This document shows positions 7,389 through 14,265 of a stretch of DNA of 14,265 nucleotides, piece after piece. This DNA comes from Gemmatimonadota bacterium (GTDB taxonomy: Bacteria; Gemmatimonadota; Gemmatimonadetes; Gemmatimonadales; GWC2-71-9). The first letter of the stretch is position 1. Each line of letters opens with the position of its first letter. The notes under the pieces were generated by a model. That model saw only the letters and a list, made by a program, of their open reading frames with translations. It ran no database searches and was not told the DNA's origin. The stretch is taken from NCBI GenBank assembly GCA_029862935.1, contig JAOTWK010000043.1:1-14265 (forward strand), given 5' to 3'. A program made the translations under genes and the position numbers.

Positions 7389-8630
7389 TCATGCGACCGC
7401 ATACCCCGAGAGTCGGGAGTCCCACGCCACGCGAAGCGCCAACCCCATCGCGACGCAGCACGTGAGCAGGAACGACCCGCCGTACGAGAAGAATGGGAGC
7501 GGTATACCCACGATCGGCATGAGACCGACCGTCATGCCCACGTTTACGAGGATGTGCGTCACGAACATCCCCATGATCCCCGCGACGACGAGCGACGAGT
7601 AGCCGTCCGCGGCTCGCTGCGCAATGCGAATGAGGACAAAGAGAAGAACCACGAAGAGCACAAGCACTGCCAGGACGCCCACGAACCCGAACTCTTCGCC
7701 CAAGACGGAGAATATGAAGTCCGTATGCTGTTCCGGAAGAAACGCTAAACGCTTCTGCGTTCCTTCAGCAAAGCCCTTCCCCAGGATGCCGCCGGACCCG
7801 ATCGCGACTTTCGACTGAATGATGTGCCAGCCGGTGGCCCGTGGATCGAGCTCCGGATTCAAAAACGAGAGCAGGCGCCCCTGCTGGTACGGCGCGAGCC
7901 CCCGCCAAAGCTCGAGCGCCAAGACACCCATGGCGACGTTGCCGAGCCACACCAGAACACCCTCCAACACGTACGGCCGCACCCATAACAAGACCACCAA
8001 GAGGAGCATGATCCATGCGCCCCAGGTCCACGTTTCAAAGGCCAAGAGCAGGCTGATCAGCGGGGATGCCAGCACCAGCAACAGCCACGGCCGTACGCCC
8101 ATCCAAAACAGCATGGCGAAGAGAATTCCCATGAAGACGAGAGCGCTCCCGAGATCCGGTTGAAGTCCCACGAGCACAAAGGGCACGATGACGATCGCGA
8201 TGGCAGGGAGCAGCCCGGCCACGGTCGTCGGGGGCTCGCGCATCGCCGCGAGATGCCGGGCAAGCATCAGAACCGCCGCGATCTTCGCGAACTCTACGGG
8301 CTGGCCAAGCCGCATTCCCCCGAGCGCGAGCCACGATCGCGCCCCCGCAGCGGTCCCACCACCAGTCCCCATCAACAAGGTCACGCCGAGAAGCAGGAGC
8401 CCGAATGCGTACACGGCCGGTGTAGCCCACTCCAACATGCGAGGTGACACGCGAAAGGCAATGATGGCTCCGACAATCCCCAGCCCCAACCACACCACCT
8501 GTCGCCGCCAGATGCCGGTGGCGCCGGACGGCACATCCGTCTCCCCTGCCGAAATCAGCGTGAGGAGACCGACGGCGACGAGCGCGACGGCAATGGCCAG
8601 CGTGCTGCGGTCAATCCCGGGGCGGCGCAC
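7389..8630 (-). CDS. rodA: Rod-shape-determining protein RodA (SEDS peptidoglycan glycosyltransferase)
   Basis: Integral inner-membrane enzyme that polymerises lipid II into glycan strands, working with its partner PBP2 from the gene just upstream. It is 413 aa from the GTG at 8630, with about ten hydrophobic segments. SEDS motifs are QPVEFAKIAAVL (about 110-121), GLQPDLGSALVF, and the large periplasmic loop with NPELDPRATGWHIIQS. The Asp in DP there is residue 262, the position of the essential Asp in characterised RodA (E. coli Asp262). Further motifs are AIGSGGILGKG, LPEQHTDFIFSVLGEEFG and PLPFFSYGGS. FtsW is the alternative family member; pairing with mrdA and mreBCD argues for RodA. Three consecutive GTG codons (8636, 8633, 8630) could start it. 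AGGAG at 8636-8640 is spaced 5 nt from the third. It overlaps mrdA by 20 nt. Confidence 0.95.
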   Translation of the reverse strand: MRRPGIDRSTLAIAVALVAVGLLTLISAGETDVPSGATGIWRRQVVWLGLGIVGAIIAFRVSPRMLEWATPAVYAFGLLLLGVTLLMGTGGGTAAGARSWLALGGMRLGQPVEFAKIAAVLMLARHLAAMREPPTTVAGLLPAIAIVIVPFVLVGLQPDLGSALVFMGILFAMLFWMGVRPWLLLVLASPLISLLLAFETWTWGAWIMLLLVVLLWVRPYVLEGVLVWLGNVAMGVLALELWRGLAPYQQGRLLSFLNPELDPRATGWHIIQSKVAIGSGGILGKGFAEGTQKRLAFLPEQHTDFIFSVLGEEFGFVGVLAVLVLFVVLLFVLIRIAQRAADGYSSLVVAGIMGMFVTHILVNVGMTVGLMPIVGIPLPFFSYGGSFLLTCCVAMGLALRVAWDSRLSGYAVA

Positions 8631-10494
8631 CACCACTCCTACCGCGGGTGAGGGAGCGTAGGAGCGCCGTGTCTGGGAGAATCGGAATCGGTTCCGGCGC
8701 CGAGTCGGATGGAACGTCGATCTGGTATCGTCCGCCGCGCACCGCGACGGCGTCGGGACCCAGTAGATGTCGCGCGATGATCCGCGTCACCATCGGGGCG
8801 ACTCGTGAGCCGTGCTCCGCAAACTCCACGATTGCCCCGACGACGATCTCCGCGCTATCGGCCGGCGCGAATCCGATGAACCACCCGTGGTCCGCGCCCT
8901 GCGCGTTCTGTGCTGTGCCCGTCTTCCCTGCGACACGAAGGTCCGCAATTTGGGCGCCGGCAGCCGTGCCACGATCGACGACGGCCACCAACGCCGCCCG
9001 CAGATCGCGCAGGGCCTGGTCCGAGAGCCCGAGGCTCAGCATGCGGCTGCCCCCGTCTGTCACAAACCGCGGCTCCGCTGCAACCCCTCGTGGGCTCGCG
9101 AGTGCCGCGTAGAAGCGTACCATGTTGATGAGCGTCTGGGCGTTCTCCCCCTGACCGATGGACAAGTTCAACGTGACGGCGTTGGTCCACCCTCTGGGGC
9201 CGTATCGCTCAGTGAAGTATTCGGTCGAAGTCGGGTAGATGGGGCGGTACTCGTTTGGCAGGTCGATGCCGGACCGGGCGCTGAATCCCATCGCGACCCC
9301 ATCCTGGAGCAGCGCCTCGAGCCCCAGCTTGAGCCCGAGCTGATAGAAGTACACGTCGCACGAGTACTGAATCGCTTCTTCCATGGTCAGGTCGCCGTGC
9401 CCCTCGACCCGCCAACAACGGAAGTAACGATTGTAATACTGCAAGCCGCCGCGGCACGGAATCGCCATGTGCGACTCCATGGTTGCGATGCCGCGACGGA
9501 GGGCGGAGGCAGCAACCGCCAGCTTCCACGGCGACGCGGGCGGATAGCGGCCTTGCGTCGCACGATTGAAGAGGGGGAAGTCCTGACGTTGCGAGAGCTC
9601 GCGCCACGAGTCCACTTCGATACCACCGATGAACTCGTTTGGATCGTAGGAAGGCGACGAGTAGAGAGCGAGCACCTCTCCGGTCTTGGGCACCATCGCG
9701 ATGACCGCGCCTCGCGCACCCACGGGAAAGATGCTCGCGACAAACTGCTGCAGCTCGACGTCGATCGTCGTGCGAATGGTTTCTCCCGGCTCGGGAAGCA
9801 GTGTCGACTCGTCAGGGGCGTCACGCACCGTGCGTCCCAGCACATCGACCTCGACAAACGCGACGCCGTCGCGCCCCCGCAGCCGGTCATCGTGATACTG
9901 CTCCAACCCGTCCCGCCCCACGAGGGTCCCACCGCGGGACCCGCGAAACCTGCCGCTCACCAACTCCTCCTCGGTGATCTCCCCCACGTAGCCCAGCGCG
10001 TGCGCGACAACGGGGCCAAACGGATAGCGGCGCTTGGGATCACTGTGAATGACCAACCCGGGGTTCCAGGGCCGTTGCTCTTCGAGTGCCGAGACCACTT
10101 CAAACGGCACATCGCGCCGGAGCACCACCGGCTCTGTCGGTGCGCGGCGATGCTGTTCGAACGCCGCTGCTCGTGACGCGGAGTCCATCGGCAGGATACC
10201 CGCCAGACGCTCCAGGGTCGCTGCAAGTGAATCAGGCACTGCTGCGAGGACAGATACGGAATAACCGGGCACGTTTTCGGCAACCACGACCCCATGCCGG
10301 TCAGTCACCAGGCCACGAGGTGCCGGAATTGGCACAGGTCGCAGCCTGTTTTCCCGGGACTCGAGCTGGTAGCGGTCAGACCGGAGAACTTGAACGCGGA
10401 AGAACGCGAGGGCCAAGGACCCGAACACGACGATCACGACCCAGCGACCGAGCCGTGCCTGGCGGGCCAAGGCGTGCGGCTGGGTCCAGGTCAT
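8611..10494 (-). CDS. mrdA: Penicillin-binding protein 2 (elongasome transpeptidase)
   Basis: Class B PBP that cross-links peptidoglycan during side-wall growth and activates RodA; anchored in the inner membrane with the catalytic domain in the periplasm. It is 627 aa (E. coli PBP2 is 633). A single membrane anchor spans about 18-33 (WVVIVVFGSLALAFF). The dimerisation domain begins with RPVPIPAPRGLVTDRHGVVVAEN near 52-74 (quoted in part). The transpeptidase domain has the active-site SxxK as Ser321-Pro-Trp-Lys324, SxD as Ser378-Cys-Asp380 and KTG at 524-526 (VAGKTGTAQN). Pro-Trp within SxxK differs from the GSTxK seen in many PBPs but keeps both catalytic residues. Start: ATG at 10494-10492 overlaps the mreD stop as ATGA. 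A longer frame reaches 10725 but its first 77 residues lie inside mreD and lack family character. The downstream partner rodA overlaps its 3' end. Confidence 0.96.
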   Translation of the reverse strand: MTWTQPHALARQARLGRWVVIVVFGSLALAFFRVQVLRSDRYQLESRENRLRPVPIPAPRGLVTDRHGVVVAENVPGYSVSVLAAVPDSLAATLERLAGILPMDSASRAAAFEQHRRAPTEPVVLRRDVPFEVVSALEEQRPWNPGLVIHSDPKRRYPFGPVVAHALGYVGEITEEELVSGRFRGSRGGTLVGRDGLEQYHDDRLRGRDGVAFVEVDVLGRTVRDAPDESTLLPEPGETIRTTIDVELQQFVASIFPVGARGAVIAMVPKTGEVLALYSSPSYDPNEFIGGIEVDSWRELSQRQDFPLFNRATQGRYPPASPWKLAVAASALRRGIATMESHMAIPCRGGLQYYNRYFRCWRVEGHGDLTMEEAIQYSCDVYFYQLGLKLGLEALLQDGVAMGFSARSGIDLPNEYRPIYPTSTEYFTERYGPRGWTNAVTLNLSIGQGENAQTLINMVRFYAALASPRGVAAEPRFVTDGGSRMLSLGLSDQALRDLRAALVAVVDRGTAAGAQIADLRVAGKTGTAQNAQGADHGWFIGFAPADSAEIVVGAIVEFAEHGSRVAPMVTRIIARHLLGPDAVAVRGGRYQIDVPSDSAPEPIPILPDTALLRSLTRGRSGGAPPRD

Positions 10495-10988
10495 GTGCGT
10501 GACCGCATGTGTAGCCAGCGACGGAACGCCAGGAGCACCACCGCTCCGGCAATGGCCGTCGTGAGCGCCTTGAGTGGCGACCACACCGTGAGCTGCCACA
10601 CCAGGGCAGACGAGTCCATATGGCGACCGACCACGAGCACCAGCACATCCCTTATCCACGAACCGACGAAGAAGAACCCAGCACTCACAACGACGTTCTC
10701 TGCGAAGAACACCGCTTTCCCCCACGCGGCAAGATAGCCGACGACCGTGTGCGCCAGGGCCCCCGCGCCGAACGCCACTGGCGTCAAAGCGTCCACCAGC
10801 AGTCCCACGACGAACCCGGCCACCGCCGCTTCACCGGGACGCGCTCGAATGGCGAACACGAGGAGCGCCAGCAAGAGCAGATCAGGAGCTGCGCGGAAGT
10901 CACCCATGAACGGGCGCAATACGAAGTGCAGGACCGCGAGGAGTAACAGCACGGCAGCCACGCGGTAGCGCTCTTGGAGCACGATCAC
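10491..10988 (-). CDS. mreD: Rod-shape-determining protein MreD
   Basis: Small integral membrane protein of the elongasome, binding MreC and helping connect MreB filaments to PBP2-RodA. The product is 165 aa, typical for MreD, and consists of about five or six hydrophobic helices. A recognisable family segment is FVVGLLVDALTPVAFGAGAL. The start is GTG at 10988-10986, overlapping the mreC stop as GTGA, with a full AGGAG at 10996-11000 spaced 7 nt. The frame is open to an ATG at 11102, but the extra 38 residues are Arg/Gly-rich, lie within mreC and are not MreD-like. Its TGA overlaps the mrdA ATG. MreD proteins diverge strongly in sequence, so the call rests on hydrophobic pattern, size and position between mreC and mrdA. 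Confidence 0.93.
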   Translation of the reverse strand: MIVLQERYRVAAVLLLLAVLHFVLRPFMGDFRAAPDLLLLALLVFAIRARPGEAAVAGFVVGLLVDALTPVAFGAGALAHTVVGYLAAWGKAVFFAENVVVSAGFFFVGSWIRDVLVLVVGRHMDSSALVWQLTVWSPLKALTTAIAGAVVLLAFRRWLHMRSRT

Positions 10989-11833
10989 CGGACGGCTCCT
11001 ACAAAAGCATTCGCTACGTCGACGCTCGTACCCGTAATCACGATGACGTGCCCCACGGCCGCCGGGTGAACCGCTGCGCGTACCACGTACGTGCGCGACC
11101 ATCCTTCACGCTCGTCACCGACCGCGATGATGGTGCCGATCGGAATGCCACGGGGATACACGCCACTGCGACCGCCGAGACCCGACGTATAGACGACGGT
11201 TCCCAGCGGCACCTGCTGTTGATAGGGCACCCCACGCAGCTCGAGCAGCATGGTGTTGGGTCCCTCGCTGCCGCGGGGCGCGACAATGCCAAATACCGAG
11301 CCATCGCGCGTCATCGCGCTGACCCGAAAATCGGGATGGGTCCACAACAGCGCGACGGACCGATCCGGTCCCACAGATTGCACCACGCCAACTAACCCAT
11401 CCTCGGCCACCACTGGGGCCCGGGGCGTGACCCCATCGTTGGCCCCTGCCGACAGCAAGGCGAGAAGACCGCTGGCGGGAGACGACTGATGGAGTACCTG
11501 GGCCGAGACGTGTCCCACGCGGAGCTGGGACGAGAGACCGAGCAAGGCGCGCAGTCGCTCGTTCTCCTCCTCGAGTCCGGTGGTTGCCAGCGCGCGCACA
11601 AGCACGGAGTCACGCAGTGTGATCACCTCGGCGTAGCGTCCCCGCGATGCCTTGATGACTTCCGATTGCTCTTGGAGGTAGAGAAACGGCGCCAGAATGG
11701 TCCTGCCGATCGTCTCCGCTGCGGCGTTCTGTACGACGGGCGGGGCGAGCCGCGCCCCGAAAGAGAGGATGAGGCAGACGACGAAGGCGATCGTGTCGCG
11801 ACGTGACGAGAACGAGTCCGGCGCGAAAGTCAC
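10985..11833 (-). CDS. mreC: Rod-shape-determining protein MreC
   Basis: Periplasmic scaffold protein of the elongasome that contacts and activates PBP2. The 282-aa product has a short cytoplasmic N-terminus and one membrane anchor at about 14-31 (TIAFVVCLILSFGARL). A probable coiled coil follows at about 55-98, ending with LEEENERLRALLGL. The two-lobed beta domain runs from about 107, with the hallmark VVYTSGLGG...YPRGIPIGTI at 213-235. The start codon is GTG at 11833-11831, only 4 nt after the mreB stop TAA (11838-11840), and no separate ribosome binding site is clear, suggesting coupling to mreB. Its stop shares GTGA with mreD. Length and layout are normal for the family. Confidence 0.96.
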   Translation of the reverse strand: MTFAPDSFSSRRDTIAFVVCLILSFGARLAPPVVQNAAAETIGRTILAPFLYLQEQSEVIKASRGRYAEVITLRDSVLVRALATTGLEEENERLRALLGLSSQLRVGHVSAQVLHQSSPASGLLALLSAGANDGVTPRAPVVAEDGLVGVVQSVGPDRSVALLWTHPDFRVSAMTRDGSVFGIVAPRGSEGPNTMLLELRGVPYQQQVPLGTVVYTSGLGGRSGVYPRGIPIGTIIAVGDEREGWSRTYVVRAAVHPAAVGHVIVITGTSVDVANAFVGAVR

Positions 11834-11837
11834 GGGC

Positions 11838-12881
11838 TTACGTGCTGAGAACGGAGCGGTACCTCTCCGGGTCTTCCAGAATCCGACCGGTGCCCCGCAC
11901 CACGCAGGTCAGCGGGTCTTCATCAACGCGCACGGGCAGTCCCGTCTCCTGCGACAACAGCACATCGAGTCCCCGGATCAAGGAGCCGCCGCCAGCCATC
12001 ACGATACCCCGATCTACGATGTCGCTGGCCAGTTCGGGTGGGGTGATCTCCAGGGCGCGACGCACCGCATCGATGATCTGCTGCACGGGCTCCTGCATCG
12101 CCTCGCGCACCTCGCTCGAATGCACGCGCACCACCTTGGGGATGCCGGACACCAAGTCCCGACCCTTCGCCTCCATCTCCCTCTCGTCCTTGAGCGGGAC
12201 CGCGCTCCCCACCTGAATCTTGATCAATTCGGCCGTTGGCTCGCCAATCAGGAGGTTGTAGTTCTTGCGCATGAACTGCACGATGGCTTGGTCCATCTCA
12301 TCGCCACCGGTCCGGATCGACGTGTCGCTCACGATTCCGGACAGCGCTATCACGGCGATCTCGGTCGTCCCTCCGCCGATGTCGATGGCCATGTTGCCCG
12401 TCGGTGTCTCGACAGGGAGCCCGACGCCGATGGCCGCCGCCATGGGCTCGGCCACCATGAAGACCTCTTTCGCACCCGCTGAATGCGCGCTATCGCGCAC
12501 GGCACGCTTTTCCACCTCGGTAATGCCGCTCGGCACGCAGACGATGACCCGCGGTTTGACCCGGAATACGTGCTTTTGAATGATGGTCGACAAGAAGTAC
12601 CGCAGCATCTTCTCGGTCACATCGAAGTCCGCGATGACCCCGTCTTTGAGCGGGCGGACCGCCTGAATGGCCTCAGGTGTGCGTCCCAGCATGCGCTTGG
12701 CTTCGAGCCCGATGCCCTTCACTTTGCCCGTCGCCTTTTCCACGGCCACCACGGACGGCTCGTTGAGCACAATCCCTTCGCCACGCACATACACCAGGGT
12801 ATTCGACGTCCCGAGATCGACCGCGATCTCGTTCGCCGGCAGAAGTGCCCCTAAGCGGAATTTGCTCCAATTAATCGCCAT
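11838..12881 (-). CDS. mreB: Rod-shape-determining actin-like protein MreB
   Basis: Actin-family ATPase that forms membrane-attached filaments guiding side-wall synthesis by MreC, MreD, PBP2 and RodA. At 347 aa it is full length. Phosphate-1 motif AVDLGTSNTLVYV begins at 20, phosphate-2 motif AIDIGGGTTEIAV is at 165-177, and the adenosine motif MAGGGSLIRGL is at 295-305. KPRVIVCVPSGITEVEKRAV and the SAHSAGAKEVFMVAEPMAAAI segment are close to the MreB consensus. The first 17 residues (MAINWSKFRLGALLPAN) could act as a membrane-binding amphipathic stretch, as in some MreB proteins; this is inference. Start ATG at 12881 has no clear Shine-Dalgarno in its GC-rich leader. It follows the 136-bp ald-mreB gap and appears to be the first gene of the elongasome run. 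Confidence 0.98.
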   Translation of the reverse strand: MAINWSKFRLGALLPANEIAVDLGTSNTLVYVRGEGIVLNEPSVVAVEKATGKVKGIGLEAKRMLGRTPEAIQAVRPLKDGVIADFDVTEKMLRYFLSTIIQKHVFRVKPRVIVCVPSGITEVEKRAVRDSAHSAGAKEVFMVAEPMAAAIGVGLPVETPTGNMAIDIGGGTTEIAVIALSGIVSDTSIRTGGDEMDQAIVQFMRKNYNLLIGEPTAELIKIQVGSAVPLKDEREMEAKGRDLVSGIPKVVRVHSSEVREAMQEPVQQIIDAVRRALEITPPELASDIVDRGIVMAGGGSLIRGLDVLLSQETGLPVRVDEDPLTCVVRGTGRILEDPERYRSVLST

Positions 12882-12914
12882 GATGCGCTTGCGTCAGGGG
12901 ATGGAGACGCCGAG

Positions 12915-12942
12915 AGGGCGCCCCGCCAATCCAGAGCGCCCT
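12915..12942 (-). promoter_or_regulatory. Inverted repeat in mreB 5' leader
   Basis: Perfect 7-bp arms AGGGCGC (12915-12921) and GCGCCCT (12936-12942) with a 14-nt loop. In an mreB transcript this would be a stable GC-rich hairpin about 33 nt before the ATG. It might influence mRNA stability or translation. It lacks a U-tract, so it is not a standard intrinsic terminator. Confidence 0.4.
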
Positions 12943-12943
12943 A

Positions 12944-12971
12944 AGTTAATGGCATGCGTAAGTCGAGACAA
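12944..12971 (-). promoter_or_regulatory. Possible promoter for mreB operon
   Basis: On the minus strand TTGTCT (12966-12971) and TTAACT (12944-12949) are separated by 16 nt and resemble a weak sigma-70 pair. This is the only AT-richer stretch upstream of mreB and lies about 60 bp before its ATG. The match is poor (about half of the -10 consensus), so this is tentative. The -35-like box falls within the loop of the inverted repeat at 12958-12984. Confidence 0.25.
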
Positions 12972-12984
12972 GAGTGAGACTTAC
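12958..12984. repeat. Inverted repeat, possible operator, ald-mreB gap
   Basis: Perfect 7-bp arms GTAAGTC (12958-12964) and GACTTAC (12978-12984) around a 13-nt centre. The dyad is mixed in composition rather than GC-only and sits over the putative mreB -35 box, so a DNA-binding protein site is possible. Its right arm overlaps the neighbouring inverted repeat by two bases. Confidence 0.35.
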
Positions 12985-13018
12985 CCGATCCCCCCTCACC
13001 CCCTCTCCGCGATCGGGT
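12983..13018 (-). terminator. Terminator-like hairpin at the ald 3' end
   Basis: Perfect 8-bp arms ACCCGATC (12983-12990) and GATCGGGT (13011-13018) around a 20-nt loop that is strongly purine-rich (G-runs) on the transcribed minus strand. It touches the ald stop codon (13018-13020). No U-run follows, so intrinsic termination is uncertain; it could instead protect the ald mRNA end or reduce read-through. Confidence 0.35.
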
Positions 13019-14130
13019 CACACCAGCGTTGCCGGGTCCACCAGGTCGAGGCCAAAGGCTTCCGCCACGCCGGGATACACGACGTGCCCCTCGATCACAT
13101 TGAGACCCAGGAACAGCGAGCGATCCGCCTGACACGCCTCACGCCACCCGCGTTTCGCCAAGCGCAGCGTATATGGGAAGGTGGCATTCGTGAGCGCCAA
13201 CGTGGACGTGCGCGGCACCCCGCCGGGCATGTTCGCCACGGCATAGTGAACGACGTCGTCCACGAGATACGTGGGCGATTCGTGCGTCGTGGGCTCGATC
13301 GTCTCGATGCAGCCCCCCTGGTCGACGGCCACGTCGGCAATTACAGCACCCTTCTTCATCAGCTTCAGGTCGTCGCGGGTCACGAGATTCGGCGCTTTGG
13401 CACCGGGAAGGAGCACGGCACCAATCAGGAGATCCGCCGTTTGGAGCTGCTCGAGGATATTGTGCCGGTTCGAGAACACCAGATCGACGTTGGCCGGCAT
13501 CACGTCAGACAGATATCGCAGCCGCTCCAACGAGACATCCAGAATCGTGACGTGCGACCCCAGGCCCGCCGCCATCTTCGCCGCATTGGAACCGACCACC
13601 CCTCCCCCCAAGATCACGACCTCGGCCGGCAACACCCCGGGCACACCACCGAGCAGGATTCCCCTTCCACCGTAGAACCGCTCGAGATACTTGGCTCCCT
13701 CCTGAACGGCCATGCGTCCAGCCACCTCGCTCATCGGCGTGAGCAACGGCAGCTCTCCCGAATCCAACTGCACCGTCTCGTAGGCAATGGCGATCGCCCC
13801 CGATTCCATGACCGCCCGCGTCAACTTCTCGCTGGCCGCGAAGTGGTAGTAGGTGAATACCACTTGCCCCGGCCGCATCAGCGGCCACTCGGGCTCGATG
13901 GGCTCTTTGACCTTGACGATCATGTCAGCCTTGGCCCAAACATCCTTCGCCTTCCCTACGATCGTTGCGCCGACCCCTTGATACAGATCGTCACCAAACC
14001 CGCTACCCTCCCCCGCCCCTCGTTCGACCAACACGGTATGTCCGTGGGCCCCCAGGGCTTCAGCACCTGCCGGAACCAACGCAATGCGGTTCTCGGCGGT
14101 CTTGATCTCCTTCGGGACACCAATGATCAT
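13018..14130 (-). CDS. ald: L-alanine dehydrogenase
   Basis: NAD-dependent interconversion of L-alanine with pyruvate and ammonia; cytoplasmic. The 370-aa protein is the usual length. Residue numbering agrees with characterised enzymes: Arg15 and Lys75 (pyruvate binding), catalytic His96 in YYHFAAS, the NAD-binding loop [15 protein letters not shown] at 173-187, Asp198 for the ribose, and catalytic Asp270 in VAVDQGG. NAD(P) transhydrogenase alpha subunits are related, but the full-length match and the His96/Asp270 pair favour Ald. Start ATG at 14130 has GAGG (14136-14139) 5 nt upstream. It lies 30 bp after the M16 peptidase gene and may be co-transcribed with it, so ald can supply or consume alanine from peptide breakdown; this link is inference. 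Confidence 0.97.
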   Translation of the reverse strand: MIIGVPKEIKTAENRIALVPAGAEALGAHGHTVLVERGAGEGSGFGDDLYQGVGATIVGKAKDVWAKADMIVKVKEPIEPEWPLMRPGQVVFTYYHFAASEKLTRAVMESGAIAIAYETVQLDSGELPLLTPMSEVAGRMAVQEGAKYLERFYGGRGILLGGVPGVLPAEVVILGGGVVGSNAAKMAAGLGSHVTILDVSLERLRYLSDVMPANVDLVFSNRHNILEQLQTADLLIGAVLLPGAKAPNLVTRDDLKLMKKGAVIADVAVDQGGCIETIEPTTHESPTYLVDDVVHYAVANMPGGVPRTSTLALTNATFPYTLRLAKRGWREACQADRSLFLGLNVIEGHVVYPGVAEAFGLDLVDPATLV

Positions 14131-14160
14131 CGGAACCTCAGCGTGTGAGATTGATGAGCC

Positions 14161-14265
14161 TCAGTTCGGTCCCAGCCAGACGACCGTCTGGCGTTCGGGA
14201 TCGAAAAACTCCGCCGCCACAGCTGCCACATCCTCCGCCCGGACCGCATCGATCTCGGCCAATAC
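14161..14265 (-). CDS. Probable M16-family peptidase, C-terminal end only
   Basis: The last 34 codons and stop of a gene entering from the right edge. The reading frame is open through the edge. The residues EIDAVRAEDVAAVAAEFF followed by DPERQTVVWLGPN resemble the usual end of insulinase-like (M16, pitrilysin/PqqL type) zinc peptidases, in which an 'I..V...DV..VA..FF...' helix precedes a final 'TVVVLGP' strand. No catalytic motif can be seen because the N-terminal part (HxxEH) is outside the window, so this could also be an inactive M16 subunit. Confidence 0.6.
   Translation of the reverse strand, partial: VLAEIDAVRAEDVAAVAAEFFDPERQTVVWLGPN

Noticed and set aside
8812..10176. 454-codon plus-strand open frame opposite mrdA
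   Set aside because: Shadow of the PBP2 codon pattern. No ribosome binding site or domain is seen, and the opposite strand carries all PBP2 motifs.
10495..10725. N-terminal extension of mrdA up to an ATG at 10725
   Set aside because: The extra 77 residues are encoded inside mreD and show no membrane anchor or PBP features. The ATGA junction at 10491-10494 is the better start.
10989..11102. N-terminal extension of mreD up to an ATG at 11102
   Set aside because: The 38 extra residues lie inside mreC and are Arg/Gly-rich. The GTG at 10988 has AGGAG at 7 nt and gives the normal MreD length.
12667..14148. 493-codon open frame on the plus strand opposite ald and the mreB start
   Set aside because: It is antisense to two strongly supported genes, rich in His/Arg and unlike any family. 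Long antisense frames are expected in GC-rich coding DNA.
14131..14160. Promoter or terminator between the M16 peptidase gene and ald
   Set aside because: Only 30 bp long; it holds the ald GAGG site and no hairpin or promoter-like pair.
1..14265. A new defence, mobile or otherwise undescribed multi-gene system
   Set aside because: Every substantial coding region matches a well-known core family, all gaps are under 140 bp, and no transposase, integrase, CRISPR repeat, tRNA or attachment-like duplication was seen.

Overview
This is a 14.3-kb, high-GC bacterial chromosomal segment in which every supported gene is on the minus strand. It is a dense run of core genes. I see no mobile element, CRISPR array, phage gene, defence gene, tRNA or rRNA, and no convincing undescribed system. 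The gene content, the archaeal-type prolyl-tRNA synthetase and the overall look of the proteins suggest a Gemmatimonadota-like organism. That is an inference of moderate confidence, because no marker such as 16S rRNA is present. A functional mreBCD-PBP2-RodA set points to a rod-shaped or elongating cell with peptidoglycan.

Read in the direction of transcription (right to left), the window opens with the last 34 residues of a probable M16-family peptidase (14161-14265). Next comes ald, alanine dehydrogenase (13018-14130). A 136-bp gap (12882-13017) carries three inverted repeats and a possible promoter. It precedes the elongasome genes mreB, mreC, mreD, mrdA (PBP2) and rodA, which overlap or lie within 4 bp of each other. 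After a 90-bp gap come accD and folC, which overlap, and hisS follows 9 bp later. A 77-bp gap containing a 15-bp direct repeat separates hisS from proS. The run ends with proS, lysA and the first 374 codons of guaA, again joined by overlaps.

The genes combine cell-wall elongation (MreBCD, PBP2, RodA) with supply functions: malonyl-CoA for lipids (AccD), folates (FolC), charged His- and Pro-tRNA (HisS, ProS), lysine made from the peptidoglycan precursor diaminopimelate (LysA), and GMP (GuaA). This fits a growth-linked operon or pair of operons starting upstream of mreB.

The details most worth a second look are these: a probable non-standard CTG start for folC, sharing a CTGA overlap with the accD stop; the inverted-repeat cluster upstream of mreB; the direct repeat between hisS and proS; and sequence features of the HisRS and ProRS that may bear on their tRNA recognition and proofreading.
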